Positions 1-4,585 of a DNA stretch of 5,769 nt are shown piece by piece. Position 1 is the first letter of the stretch. Every line of letters begins with the position of its first letter. This DNA is from Desulfurococcales archaeon (GTDB taxonomy: Archaea; Thermoproteota; Thermoprotei_A; Sulfolobales; Desulfurococcaceae), in contig JAMOPC010000490.1 of the NCBI GenBank assembly GCA_027064845.1, forward strand, positions 1 to 5,769, given 5' to 3'. The notes under the pieces were generated by a model. That model saw nothing but the letters and a program-made list of their open reading frames with translations, was not told the DNA's origin and made no database searches. A program made the translations under genes and the position numbers.

Positions 1-12
1 TGGACAGATAAA

Positions 13-726
13 ATGATTATCTGCGGTGACAAGGTTTTTCTAAAACCAAGATATTCTCCACTTAAATCATTGCTTAAGATCCTGTTAGAAAGGGAGAAGA
101 TCAGTACTTACGTAGACTGTTTATTGTTTAAGATAACTAGTGATCTAGAGCTTGTGATCAAGAAGACTAATTACTATGATTCATTAAAATATGTTGGTAA
201 GAAAGAATCTATACTAACAGCTTCTCTTATGAAATACGCTAGGTTCAGATCATTCCCATTAGGGACAAAGTGTATATGTGACAAAATATTCACTAATTAT
301 AAGTGGAGAGAACTCGTTCTATTATCGCCGGTAGATTTACCAAGTAAACCAGGAATATATATTATTAGAATTATAGAGCGTGGAAGGGATCTTAGAGATA
401 TTTCTTACAAGCTCATAGAAGATCTAGCTAAGACTAGGTGGGGAGAGCTCATAAAATATGCTTATCTTAGAATAAGGAAACTAGAAAATATTAGTAATTG
501 TCCAGTCATATATATTGATCATAGTGTTAATTTGAGAAACAAGTATAGAGATATAACTCATCTAAAACACTCATTATCTATAGTGTTTCTCGGCATGATT
601 ATGCATGGTTGGAGACTTGATTATGGTTTTAAAATAACCAGTAAGAATAAACTCCTTGAGGAATATGAGGAAATACTGAAAAAATATACTGAGATCCATG
701 GTAATGTACCTGCTTTTAATAAGTAA
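13..726 (+). CDS. Hypothetical protein with a degenerate GIY-YIG-like nuclease domain
   Basis: A 237-residue protein. The first 110 residues match nothing I recognise. The C-terminal half carries, in order, the GIY-YIG hallmarks: PGIYII (residues 113-118, Tyr116), VIYIDHSVNLRNK (165-177, Tyr167), a His-containing stretch (183-186), LEEY (215-218, Glu216/217), and an ending VPAFN (232-236, Asn236) like the terminal proline-asparagine block of UvrC N-terminal and homing-endonuclease domains. Two things are odd. About 50 residues separate GIY from YI(G), where about 10-15 are usual, and the YIG glycine is Asp169. The catalytic Arg position (ten after the YIG Tyr) is Lys177, though Arg175 and Arg179 lie close by. 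It may be a structural or substrate-divergent member rather than an active nuclease. The ATG at 13 has no clear ribosome binding site, and the frame is open to the window edge (four more codons), so the true start may lie outside. The domain call is inference from motifs; a chance resemblance remains possible. Confidence 0.7.
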   Translation: MIICGDKVFLKPRYSPLKSLLKILLEREKISTYVDCLLFKITSDLELVIKKTNYYDSLKYVGKKESILTASLMKYARFRSFPLGTKCICDKIFTNYKWRELVLLSPVDLPSKPGIYIIRIIERGRDLRDISYKLIEDLAKTRWGELIKYAYLRIRKLENISNCPVIYIDHSVNLRNKYRDITHLKHSLSIVFLGMIMHGWRLDYGFKITSKNKLLEEYEEILKKYTEIHGNVPAFNK

Positions 727-738
727 TTGATTGCGTGG

Positions 739-748
739 TTTTGTTTTT
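739..748 (+). terminator. T-rich end after the GIY-YIG-like gene
   Basis: A TTTT-G-TTTTT run begins 12 bases after the stop codon of the upstream gene. Archaeal RNA polymerase commonly releases at such U-tracts without a hairpin. The same bases overlap a possible TATA box for the next gene, so the assignment is tentative. Confidence 0.35.
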
Positions 749-751
749 AAA
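744..751 (+). promoter_or_regulatory. Possible TATA box for the small membrane protein gene
   Basis: TTTTTAAA lies about 42 bases before the ATG at 790. A start of transcription about 26 bases downstream (around 773) would leave a short leader that holds the AGGTG ribosome binding site. A second AT-rich match at 761-770 would place the transcript start on the ATG itself and so exclude the ribosome binding site, which makes it less likely. Confidence 0.35.
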
Positions 752-777
752 CAATAATTGTTAATATATTAATTGAT

Positions 778-782
778 AGGTG
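778..782 (+). promoter_or_regulatory. Ribosome binding site (AGGTG)
   Basis: AGGTG, complementary to the 3' end of archaeal 16S rRNA, lies 7 bases before the ATG at 790 and fixes the start of the small membrane protein. Confidence 0.7.
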
Positions 783-789
783 TTAGTGA

Positions 790-1158
790 ATGGGTGATTT
801 ATCGGATTATATCATATATAATCTTAGGAAGAGATGGAAGAGAAGAGCTCCTATTTTCGCAACATATGTGTTTAGCTTATCTAATCTTATTCAATTCATA
901 AGCTCATCTATTGAAAAAATACTCTTATTCATGTTATTGACTGGTGTGATAATAATTATTGATGAATGGATAAAAGAAGGCTATTTCTTCGATCCAAGAG
1001 ACATTGGTGGATTGACTCATGAAACGCTTTTGCTTGTGTTTGTTCCTTTCCTTTTACCACTGGGCTTATATTTGAAAAAGAAGATCGAGAAACTATACAG
1101 TGTAAATATAGAATATTATAAGAGATGTGGAAAACTACCTGAGATAAATAAGTCATAG
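790..1158 (+). CDS. Small hypothetical membrane protein with two transmembrane helices
   Basis: A 122-residue protein that I do not recognise. It has a strongly basic N-terminal segment (RKRWKRR, residues 13-19), a moderately hydrophobic stretch (22-38) that may lie along the membrane, and two clear hydrophobic helices at about 43-58 and 79-95. The second is followed by KKKIEK (96-101). By the positive-inside rule both ends should be cytoplasmic, with an acidic loop of about 20 residues (59-78) outside. There is no signal peptide cleavage site and no catalytic motif. It follows the GIY-YIG-like gene on the same strand after 63 bases, but has its own ribosome binding site and possible TATA box, so co-transcription is uncertain. 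Its stop codon lies inside the 3' end of the convergent amidotransferase gene. The good ribosome binding site and coherent topology support a real gene; the function is unknown. Confidence 0.75.
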   Translation: MGDLSDYIIYNLRKRWKRRAPIFATYVFSLSNLIQFISSSIEKILLFMLLTGVIIIIDEWIKEGYFFDPRDIGGLTHETLLLVFVPFLLPLGLYLKKKIEKLYSVNIEYYKRCGKLPEINKS

Positions 1159-1977
1159 TTTATATTTCTTAATGATTAGTTTTTCCAGTTTATTATTTAT
1201 AGATATGTAGAGGAGTTCGTTTATAAACGCCCTTGTCTTATTATATGAATTCATTATGTTTTCTGCAACTGTCGAGGACGACACAGTATATATGTCATCA
1301 CCGTATAGTTCATATAGTTTATAGTAATCTATTCTCTTAGGATCATCTCTTATCTTATTGTTTAAATAAGAAGATGTTACTGCTAAAACCATCTTATTTG
1401 GTTCAGTAAATATGCTTATAGTATTCATTGCTGTCTTTGTATATTTTGATACTTCTCTATATGATTCAACAATTTTATTTTCAGAAAGAACATCGATCTT
1501 CCTATAAAGGAGTAGTCCAAGTAAATAGCTATCAGATAGCTTTTCTACACTACTTTCTTTCATACCAAGTACTTTTACTAGTTCATCCTTATACATTGTA
1601 CCATTATGTGCAAACCATAAACTATAGTTTTTCCCAACGTAATGGTACGGGTGTGTATTAAATATATTTAAAGAACCTACCGAGATAGCTCTCGAATGCA
1701 TCATTATAAGTACTTTATCGCTTTCCTTGATAAAATCTATTAATTTATACATGCCTTCATTATCTATGAAGATCGGATCAATGCTCCTATAGTATATTGA
1801 TTTGTTTATTTTATTATTTACTATTGAAAAAGCTGCATAACCCCATCCATCCCTATGTGAAGGAGACGATCCAAGCATTACTTTGTATTTATCATACTCG
1901 CTTGCTTCAACAAATGCATTAAGAGATTTAAGAATTAGATCATAGTTAGAGCCATAGATCATCATGATCCTGCACAT
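1153..1977 (-). CDS. Class-II glutamine amidotransferase, YafJ/DUG3 type
   Basis: A 274-residue stand-alone N-terminal-nucleophile glutaminase domain. The start MCRIMM places Cys2 as the nucleophile once Met is removed. Further family motifs are HRDGWGYA (41-48), HSRA (94-97), NTHPY (107-111), FAHNG (122-126, the oxyanion and substrate-binding Asn-Gly), Asp149-Ser150 (glutamine binding), and VSSSTVAENI (232-241), which matches the late conserved beta strand. Proteins of this type hydrolyse gamma-glutamyl amide bonds. The family includes yeast Dug3 (glutathione breakdown) and bacterial YafJ, but the substrate in this archaeon is unknown. No synthase or kinase domain is fused and no partner is adjacent, so the ammonia acceptor, if any, cannot be inferred. 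The ATG is fixed by GGGTGAG six bases upstream. The long leader carries possible regulatory structure. It converges on and overlaps the small membrane protein gene by 6 bases. The family call is firm; the substrate is not. Confidence 0.93.
   Translation of the reverse strand: MCRIMMIYGSNYDLILKSLNAFVEASEYDKYKVMLGSSPSHRDGWGYAAFSIVNNKINKSIYYRSIDPIFIDNEGMYKLIDFIKESDKVLIMMHSRAISVGSLNIFNTHPYHYVGKNYSLWFAHNGTMYKDELVKVLGMKESSVEKLSDSYLLGLLLYRKIDVLSENKIVESYREVSKYTKTAMNTISIFTEPNKMVLAVTSSYLNNKIRDDPKRIDYYKLYELYGDDIYTVSSSTVAENIMNSYNKTRAFINELLYISINNKLEKLIIKKYKL
1180..1184 (+). terminator. Weak T-run downstream of the small membrane protein
   Basis: TTTTT about 22 bases after the stop codon, inside the antisense of the amidotransferase gene. 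It is a plausible termination point for the plus-strand transcript, which would then overlap the convergent mRNA by about 30 bases. Confidence 0.25.
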
Positions 1978-2053
1978 ACTGTTCTCACCCGATACTCTTT
2001 ATTCCTAGCTTGGTAGTTTTCATTCAGATCCGTGACGAGTTGGTACAGTATGT
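1974..2053 (-). repeat. 9-base inverted repeat covering the amidotransferase start codon
   Basis: The arms are 1974-1982 and 2045-2053, perfect 9-base complements (ACATACTGT / ACAGTATGT on the plus strand), 62 bases apart. In the mRNA the downstream arm includes the AUG of the amidotransferase, so pairing would hide the start codon and draw the ribosome binding site into the loop. Whether it folds at hyperthermophile temperatures is unknown, and it could equally be a DNA operator or chance. Confidence 0.4.
1984..1990 (-). promoter_or_regulatory. Strong ribosome binding site (GGGTGAG) for the amidotransferase
   Basis: On the minus strand GGGTGAG lies 6 bases before the ATG at 1977. It settles the start and so puts the essential cysteine at residue 2. 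Confidence 0.85.
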
Positions 2054-2058
2054 ATGTT

Positions 2059-2103
2059 CTAGATCGATTCATAAAAAGAAGTTTTCAAATGAATAATCAT
2101 CAT
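2059..2103 (-). CDS. Possible leaderless 14-codon upstream ORF in the amidotransferase leader
   Basis: An ATG at 2103, on the minus strand, opens a 14-codon frame (beginning MMIIHLK, ending in TAG at 2059-2061). It sits about 26 bases downstream of the centre of a consensus TATA box at 2126-2133, so transcription would begin at or next to this ATG. That spacing is the only support: there is no ribosome binding site and the peptide is not recognisable. It may be a translated upstream ORF controlling the amidotransferase, or just leader sequence. Confidence 0.2.
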   Translation of the reverse strand: MMIIHLKTSFYESI

Positions 2104-2125
2104 GTTTAAGTAATAATTTACAACG

Positions 2126-2133
2126 TATTTAAA
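2126..2133 (-). promoter_or_regulatory. Archaeal TATA box, probable amidotransferase promoter
   Basis: TTTAAATA on the minus strand matches the archaeal TATA consensus. The predicted transcript start near 2103 leaves a leader of about 125 bases before the amidotransferase ATG, long for a crenarchaeal mRNA. A weaker T-rich match at 2071-2077 would give a leader of about 70 bases. No better promoter is visible between the prefoldin operon end and the gene. Confidence 0.45.
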
Positions 2134-2167
2134 GATATGCTATAATTTATACTTTGAAATTATTATG

Positions 2168-2173
2168 AAAAAA
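2168..2173 (-). terminator. T6 run ending the prefoldin operon
   Basis: On the minus strand TTTTTT begins 7 bases after the stop codon of the beta-like prefoldin gene, in AT-rich sequence without a hairpin, the usual form of a crenarchaeal terminator. Confidence 0.5.
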
Positions 2174-2180
2174 TAATTAT

Positions 2181-2465
2181 TTATAGAGAAATGTTTTTCA
2201 GTTCTTTTGAAAGTCTTTTTAGATCTTCTTCTATCCTTTTAATCCTTAGTTCTATTAGTCCAAGTCGATAATCTATATATTGTTTTGCTTCATCATACGT
2301 AACTTCTATAGCGAATGGCCCCATGAACCTATACATTTTTCTATTACTATATTTTTCAATCAACTTTTTTGCTTCTTCAAGTGAGGTCTTCTCGGAAAGG
2401 AGTATTTCCAATTGTTTCCTTAATTGGTAATATTGTGACAGCTTCTTTATAATTTCTCTATTCAA
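2181..2465 (-). CDS. Prefoldin beta-like subunit, short and divergent
   Basis: A 94-residue protein built as helix, beta hairpin, helix. The N-terminal coiled coil spans about 2-40. A hairpin region follows, KMYRFMGPFAIEV (43-55), matching the 'YK-VG-hhV' block of archaeal prefoldin beta. The second coiled-coil helix (57-92) is rich in Glu/Lys/Arg heptads. Beta subunits usually have about 115-125 residues, so both helices are short. Prefoldin is a cytoplasmic hexamer (two alpha, four beta) that binds unfolded proteins in its tentacle cavity and passes them to the thermosome. The start is TTG at 2465, the first possible start after an in-frame TAA, with a partial Shine-Dalgarno GGAAGTGA upstream inside the alpha gene. 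It lies 3 bases after the alpha stop and in the same frame, so the two are surely co-transcribed and probably translationally coupled. Archaea usually carry a beta gene elsewhere (often near pcc1), so this may be a paralogue. That is inference. Confidence 0.82.
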   Translation of the reverse strand: MNREIIKKLSQYYQLRKQLEILLSEKTSLEEAKKLIEKYSNRKMYRFMGPFAIEVTYDEAKQYIDYRLGLIELRIKRIEEDLKRLSKELKNISL

Positions 2466-2468
2466 TAC

Positions 2469-2918
2469 TTACTTCACTTCCTTTGATAGCTTCTCTACTT
2501 GTGGTAGTATTTCATTAATTCTTCTATTGATTTCTTCTAGTTTCCTTAATAGATCGAGTCTTAGTTTTTCGAGAATACTTATTCTTTCTTCTAGCATCTT
2601 ACGTGCTTCGTCTGGTGATGCCTCTATGCTTAGTCTGCCTCCTACACCCATGATCACTGTGTCGAGTTTCTCTATTCTTGCTCTTATATAGTTTCCAGCA
2701 CCTATTGGTAATAGTACTATTTTTCCTTCTCCATGTCTCTTGAGATATTCTAGTGTTTCTATTACCACCGCTAAATCTTGTATTGTACTAGTTATTACAT
2801 CTATCTGTTCTCTAATGTACTCTGCTTGCCCAATAAGACTTCTAAGCTCATCTTGTAACTGATTAAGTTTTTCGTGATTAATACTTGTTTCTTTATACTC
2901 TTTGCGAGCTTCAGCCAT
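2469..2918 (-). CDS. pfdA: Prefoldin alpha subunit
   Basis: A 149-residue prefoldin alpha subunit, a normal length for the family. It has an N-terminal coiled coil (about 15-62), the conserved beta-hairpin core with LLPIGAGNYI (69-78) and TVIMGVGGRLSIE (87-99), then a C-terminal coiled coil starting at DEARKMLEERI (103-113). It forms the centre of the hexameric jellyfish-shaped co-chaperone. I place the start at the ATG at 2918: GGTGA lies 5 bases upstream at 2924-2928, and the TATA box at 2954-2962 predicts a transcript beginning near 2930-2933, after the more distal ATG at 2939. The longer form (156 residues, adding MYKMVIN) would therefore not be on the mRNA. In many archaea pfdA sits with ribosomal protein LX and aIF6 genes. 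Here it is followed instead by a beta-like subunit, separated by TAA plus a single GTA codon in the same frame. Confidence 0.93.
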   Translation of the reverse strand: MAEARKEYKETSINHEKLNQLQDELRSLIGQAEYIREQIDVITSTIQDLAVVIETLEYLKRHGEGKIVLLPIGAGNYIRARIEKLDTVIMGVGGRLSIEASPDEARKMLEERISILEKLRLDLLRKLEEINRRINEILPQVEKLSKEVK

Positions 2919-2923
2919 GTTTA

Positions 2924-2928
2924 TCACC
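2924..2928 (-). promoter_or_regulatory. Ribosome binding site deciding the prefoldin alpha start
   Basis: GGTGA on the minus strand, 5 bases before the ATG at 2918. It lies within the first codons of the longer possible frame, which argues that the longer frame is not the translated form. Confidence 0.65.
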
Positions 2929-2953
2929 ATTTTATACATAATTAAGGATCTTG

Positions 2954-2962
2954 AATATAAGT
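2954..2962 (-). promoter_or_regulatory. TATA box for the prefoldin operon
   Basis: ACTTATATT on the minus strand, preceded by A-rich CAAAT that could serve as the TFB element. The predicted transcript start is about 2930-2933, giving a leader of 12-15 bases that contains the GGTGA site. Confidence 0.5.
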
Positions 2963-3088
2963 ATTTGATAATAATGTAATTATTTCATGTTATTATACAT
3001 TATACAGAATCAATAATAGTTTATTAAGTATAGTTAAAAAATATGCAATTATGACGAAATTCTATAATTACGATAACTGTTTTTTAAT

Positions 3089-3093
3089 AAAAA
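3089..3093 (-). terminator. T5 run after the YhfC-type gene
   Basis: On the minus strand TTTTT follows the stop codon of the membrane protease gene by 5 bases, and a mixed A/T stretch follows. A plausible hairpin-free terminator. The rest of the 2940-3098 gap is AT-rich and holds only the prefoldin promoter. Confidence 0.4.
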
Positions 3094-3098
3094 GGCTC

Positions 3099-3740
3099 CT
3101 ATATATAAGTAAGTATAATTGGTAAAGCTATGGCGACAACTTCTATAAATAGTATCGTTTCTATGATCCATATGTTGTCTATGTAATAGAGACTGATTAT
3201 ATATGGAGAAATATTGGTGAGTCCATGCAATATTATTGCTAATGACAAATATAGTGGAGGCGTTTTATTCCTAATTATGGAATATCCCAGTAACATTGCC
3301 ATTGCGGTATGGAATATACAAGCTGTATTTCTCTCGAAAGCTCCTGGCAGAAATTCTATCCATGAATATCCATAGATCGAACTTGTAACTAACACATTAA
3401 TTACATATATTAATATTGCTTCACTAAGCCCCCAGCCTAGACCAAGCGATATTGGTGCTTTAGGGTTTTTAGTTTCTTTCATTATATATCTTAGTGAAAA
3501 GAACCTCGTTGTTTCCTCGAATAAGCCTGCCAATAATGATGCTGATATTATTCTAACTATTTTATCGAGAAAATTAATCATCATAAGGATCGGTATTCTG
3601 AAAGCCAGAGCTATATACCATCCAGCCATGCCGAATATGTATGAAAACCAAAGCCTACTATCTCTGCCGTTATTTATAATAGAAGCCATTATGACAGGGC
3701 CAATCGATATAATTATTGGAAAAACTATTAGGGGATCCAT
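3099..3740 (-). CDS. YhfC-type putative intramembrane metalloprotease (CPBP/ABI superfamily)
   Basis: A 213-residue polytopic membrane protein with about seven hydrophobic segments (roughly 4-21, 30-55, 61-73, 97-120, 138-155, 161-180, 190-212). The YhfC (DUF2324) signature is present in order: FEETTR (74-79, Glu75, Glu76, Arg79), GLGWGLSEA (100-108, Glu107), FERN (135-138), His144, and LHGLTN (171-176, His172). The paired glutamates and two histidines are the expected metal and catalytic residues of the CAAX-protease/bacteriocin-processing (CPBP, also called ABI) superfamily. No archaeal substrate is known to me, so the protease role is by family. The ATG at 3740 has an in-frame TAG eight codons upstream, no alternative start between, and no ribosome binding site, which suits a nearly leaderless mRNA from the TATA box at 3775-3781. 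It is divergent from a SagB-type dehydrogenase gene across 118 bases, a possible functional hint. Confidence 0.85.
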   Translation of the reverse strand: MDPLIVFPIIISIGPVIMASIINNGRDSRLWFSYIFGMAGWYIALAFRIPILMMINFLDKIVRIISASLLAGLFEETTRFFSLRYIMKETKNPKAPISLGLGWGLSEAILIYVINVLVTSSIYGYSWIEFLPGAFERNTACIFHTAMAMLLGYSIIRNKTPPLYLSLAIILHGLTNISPYIISLYYIDNIWIIETILFIEVVAIALPIILTYI

Positions 3741-3774
3741 ACAAGGTTCCCATAAATCACTCTAGATTACCATG

Positions 3775-3781
3775 TATTTAA
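3775..3781 (-). promoter_or_regulatory. TATA box for the YhfC-type gene
   Basis: TTAAATA on the minus strand. The predicted transcript start near 3752 leaves a leader of about 12 bases without a Shine-Dalgarno sequence. Confidence 0.4.
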
Positions 3782-3794
3782 GTAATATGTAGTG

Positions 3795-3804
3795 TATATA
3801 AATT
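3795..3804 (+). promoter_or_regulatory. TATA box for the SagB-type dehydrogenase gene
   Basis: TATATAAATT on the plus strand, about 60 bases before the ATG at 3859. The predicted transcript start near 3824 leaves a leader of about 35 bases that includes the AGGTGA site. It lies only 14 bases from the divergent TATA box at 3775-3781, so the two promoters could interfere or share a regulator. Confidence 0.45.
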
Positions 3805-3843
3805 AATGTATCATCTTATCAATACTCAAAGAATTTATTGAAT

Positions 3844-3849
3844 AGGTGA
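3844..3849 (+). promoter_or_regulatory. Ribosome binding site (AGGTGA)
   Basis: AGGTGA ends 9 bases before the ATG at 3859 and supports that start over the later Met14. Confidence 0.75.
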
Positions 3850-3858
3850 ACAGTCCAT

Positions 3859-4572
3859 ATGGATAAGCTCGTTATTTATCTTCCATTGATTAAACCTATG
3901 ACACAGCTAGGAGTTGAAGAAGCCATTTTATTACGGAGGAGTATAAGGAATTATTTAAATAAACCCGTTGAGATTGAGAAGCTTTCATTACTGTTATGGG
4001 GTGCTTATGGTTATACATTTCCTCTCAAAGGTTTTAGGGCTTCTCCAAGCGCTGGAGCAACTTTTCCCCTAGAACTATACGTTGTTATAGGATCAAAAGG
4101 CGTAATCAATGGAGAAGAATATGTTGAGCCAGGATCCTATAAGTATAGACCAGATACTCATTCTCTTATACTCATTAGGAAGGGAGATCTTAGGAGAGAG
4201 CTATACATAGCAGCTTTAGAGCAGGAATGGGTGCTTCAAGCACCTCTAAGCATTATTATAACAGCTGTTTATGAAAGAACAACTAGCTATTATGGTGAGA
4301 GAGGAGCCAAACGATATGTTCCTATGGAGGTTGGACATGTAGGACAAAACATATACTTATTAGCTACTAGTCTTGGTCTTGGAACTGTAGCTATTGGTGC
4401 TTTCTACGACGAATATGTCTCTAACGTGATTGATGCACCCGAGGATGAAGTACCAATGTATATTATGCCTATAGGGTACCCAGCTACACCAATTAAGAGA
4501 AACTTTGATGAAATCAACTCTTTTATAGAATATAATAGGAAAAGGAAGAAAAGAGGATTATTAAACATGTAA
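3859..4572 (+). CDS. SagB-type dehydrogenase (FMN-dependent nitroreductase fold)
   Basis: A 237-residue single-domain flavoprotein. It shows the SagB/ThcOx pattern in order: EEAILLRRSIRNY (20-32, the FMN-phosphate-binding arginines), LLLWGAYGYT (44-53), SPSAGATFPLELYVV (62-76), EPGSYKY (90-96), QEWV (122-125), AVYERT (136-141), YGERG..Y..MEVGHVGQN (145-164), GLGTVAIGAF (173-182) and MPIGYP (203-208). Family members bind FMN, usually as homodimers. In azole-peptide pathways they oxidise azolines to azoles. Many stand-alone archaeal and bacterial members have no known substrate, and that is the case here: no cyclodehydratase (SagC/D, YcaO) or precursor peptide is nearby. The basic tail (NRKRKKRG, 226-233) is unusual. 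The gene has its own promoter and ribosome binding site, is divergent from the YhfC-type protease gene, and converges on the GH130 gene with a 13-base gap. Confidence 0.9.
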   Translation: MDKLVIYLPLIKPMTQLGVEEAILLRRSIRNYLNKPVEIEKLSLLLWGAYGYTFPLKGFRASPSAGATFPLELYVVIGSKGVINGEEYVEPGSYKYRPDTHSLILIRKGDLRRELYIAALEQEWVLQAPLSIIITAVYERTTSYYGERGAKRYVPMEVGHVGQNIYLLATSLGLGTVAIGAFYDEYVSNVIDAPEDEVPMYIMPIGYPATPIKRNFDEINSFIEYNRKRKKRGLLNM

Positions 4573-4575
4573 AAA
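4571..4575 (-). terminator. Possible T5 end for the GH130 transcript
   Basis: On the minus strand TTTTT comes 10 bases after the GH130 stop codon and overlaps the stop codon of the convergent dehydrogenase gene. In the other direction only TTTT (4579-4582) is present. The 13-base gap leaves little room, so the two mRNAs probably overlap at their 3' ends. Confidence 0.3.
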
Positions 4576-4585
4576 CAATTTTCCC

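Noticed and set aside
956..1156. 66-codon minus-strand ORF opposite the small membrane protein gene
   Set aside because: It is antisense to a gene with a good ribosome binding site and coherent membrane topology, and has no start signal of its own.
1428..1661. 77-codon plus-strand ORF inside the amidotransferase gene
   Set aside because: It is antisense to a gene with clear conserved catalytic motifs; no ribosome binding site is present.
1995..2078. Possible tRNA-like element: near-complementary ends (1995-2002 with 2071-2078) and a D-loop-like CTAGCTTGGTAG at 2005-2016
   Set aside because: No anticodon stem can be drawn, the T-loop lacks the TTCRA core, and one acceptor pair is mismatched. 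The likeness is probably chance.
2025..2103. C/D box sRNA on the minus strand (ATGATGA at 2103, CTGA around 2025-2028)
   Set aside because: The C and D boxes are about 70 bases apart with no matching D'/C' pair and no terminal stem; archaeal C/D sRNAs are normally about 50-60 bases in total.
2032..2109. Short plus-strand ORF from GTG (25 codons, containing ATG at 2050)
   Set aside because: No ribosome binding site, no promoter in register, and no recognisable sequence; it lies antisense to the amidotransferase leader.
3051..3125. 24-codon plus-strand ORF (beginning MTKFYNYDN) considered as a precursor peptide for the SagB-type dehydrogenase
   Set aside because: It has no ribosome binding site, overlaps the 3' end of the YhfC-type gene on the other strand, and shows no leader/core pattern rich in Cys/Ser/Thr.
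3806..3841. 11-codon plus-strand ORF between the divergent promoters
   Set aside because: It has no ribosome binding site, begins before the predicted transcript start, and is very short.
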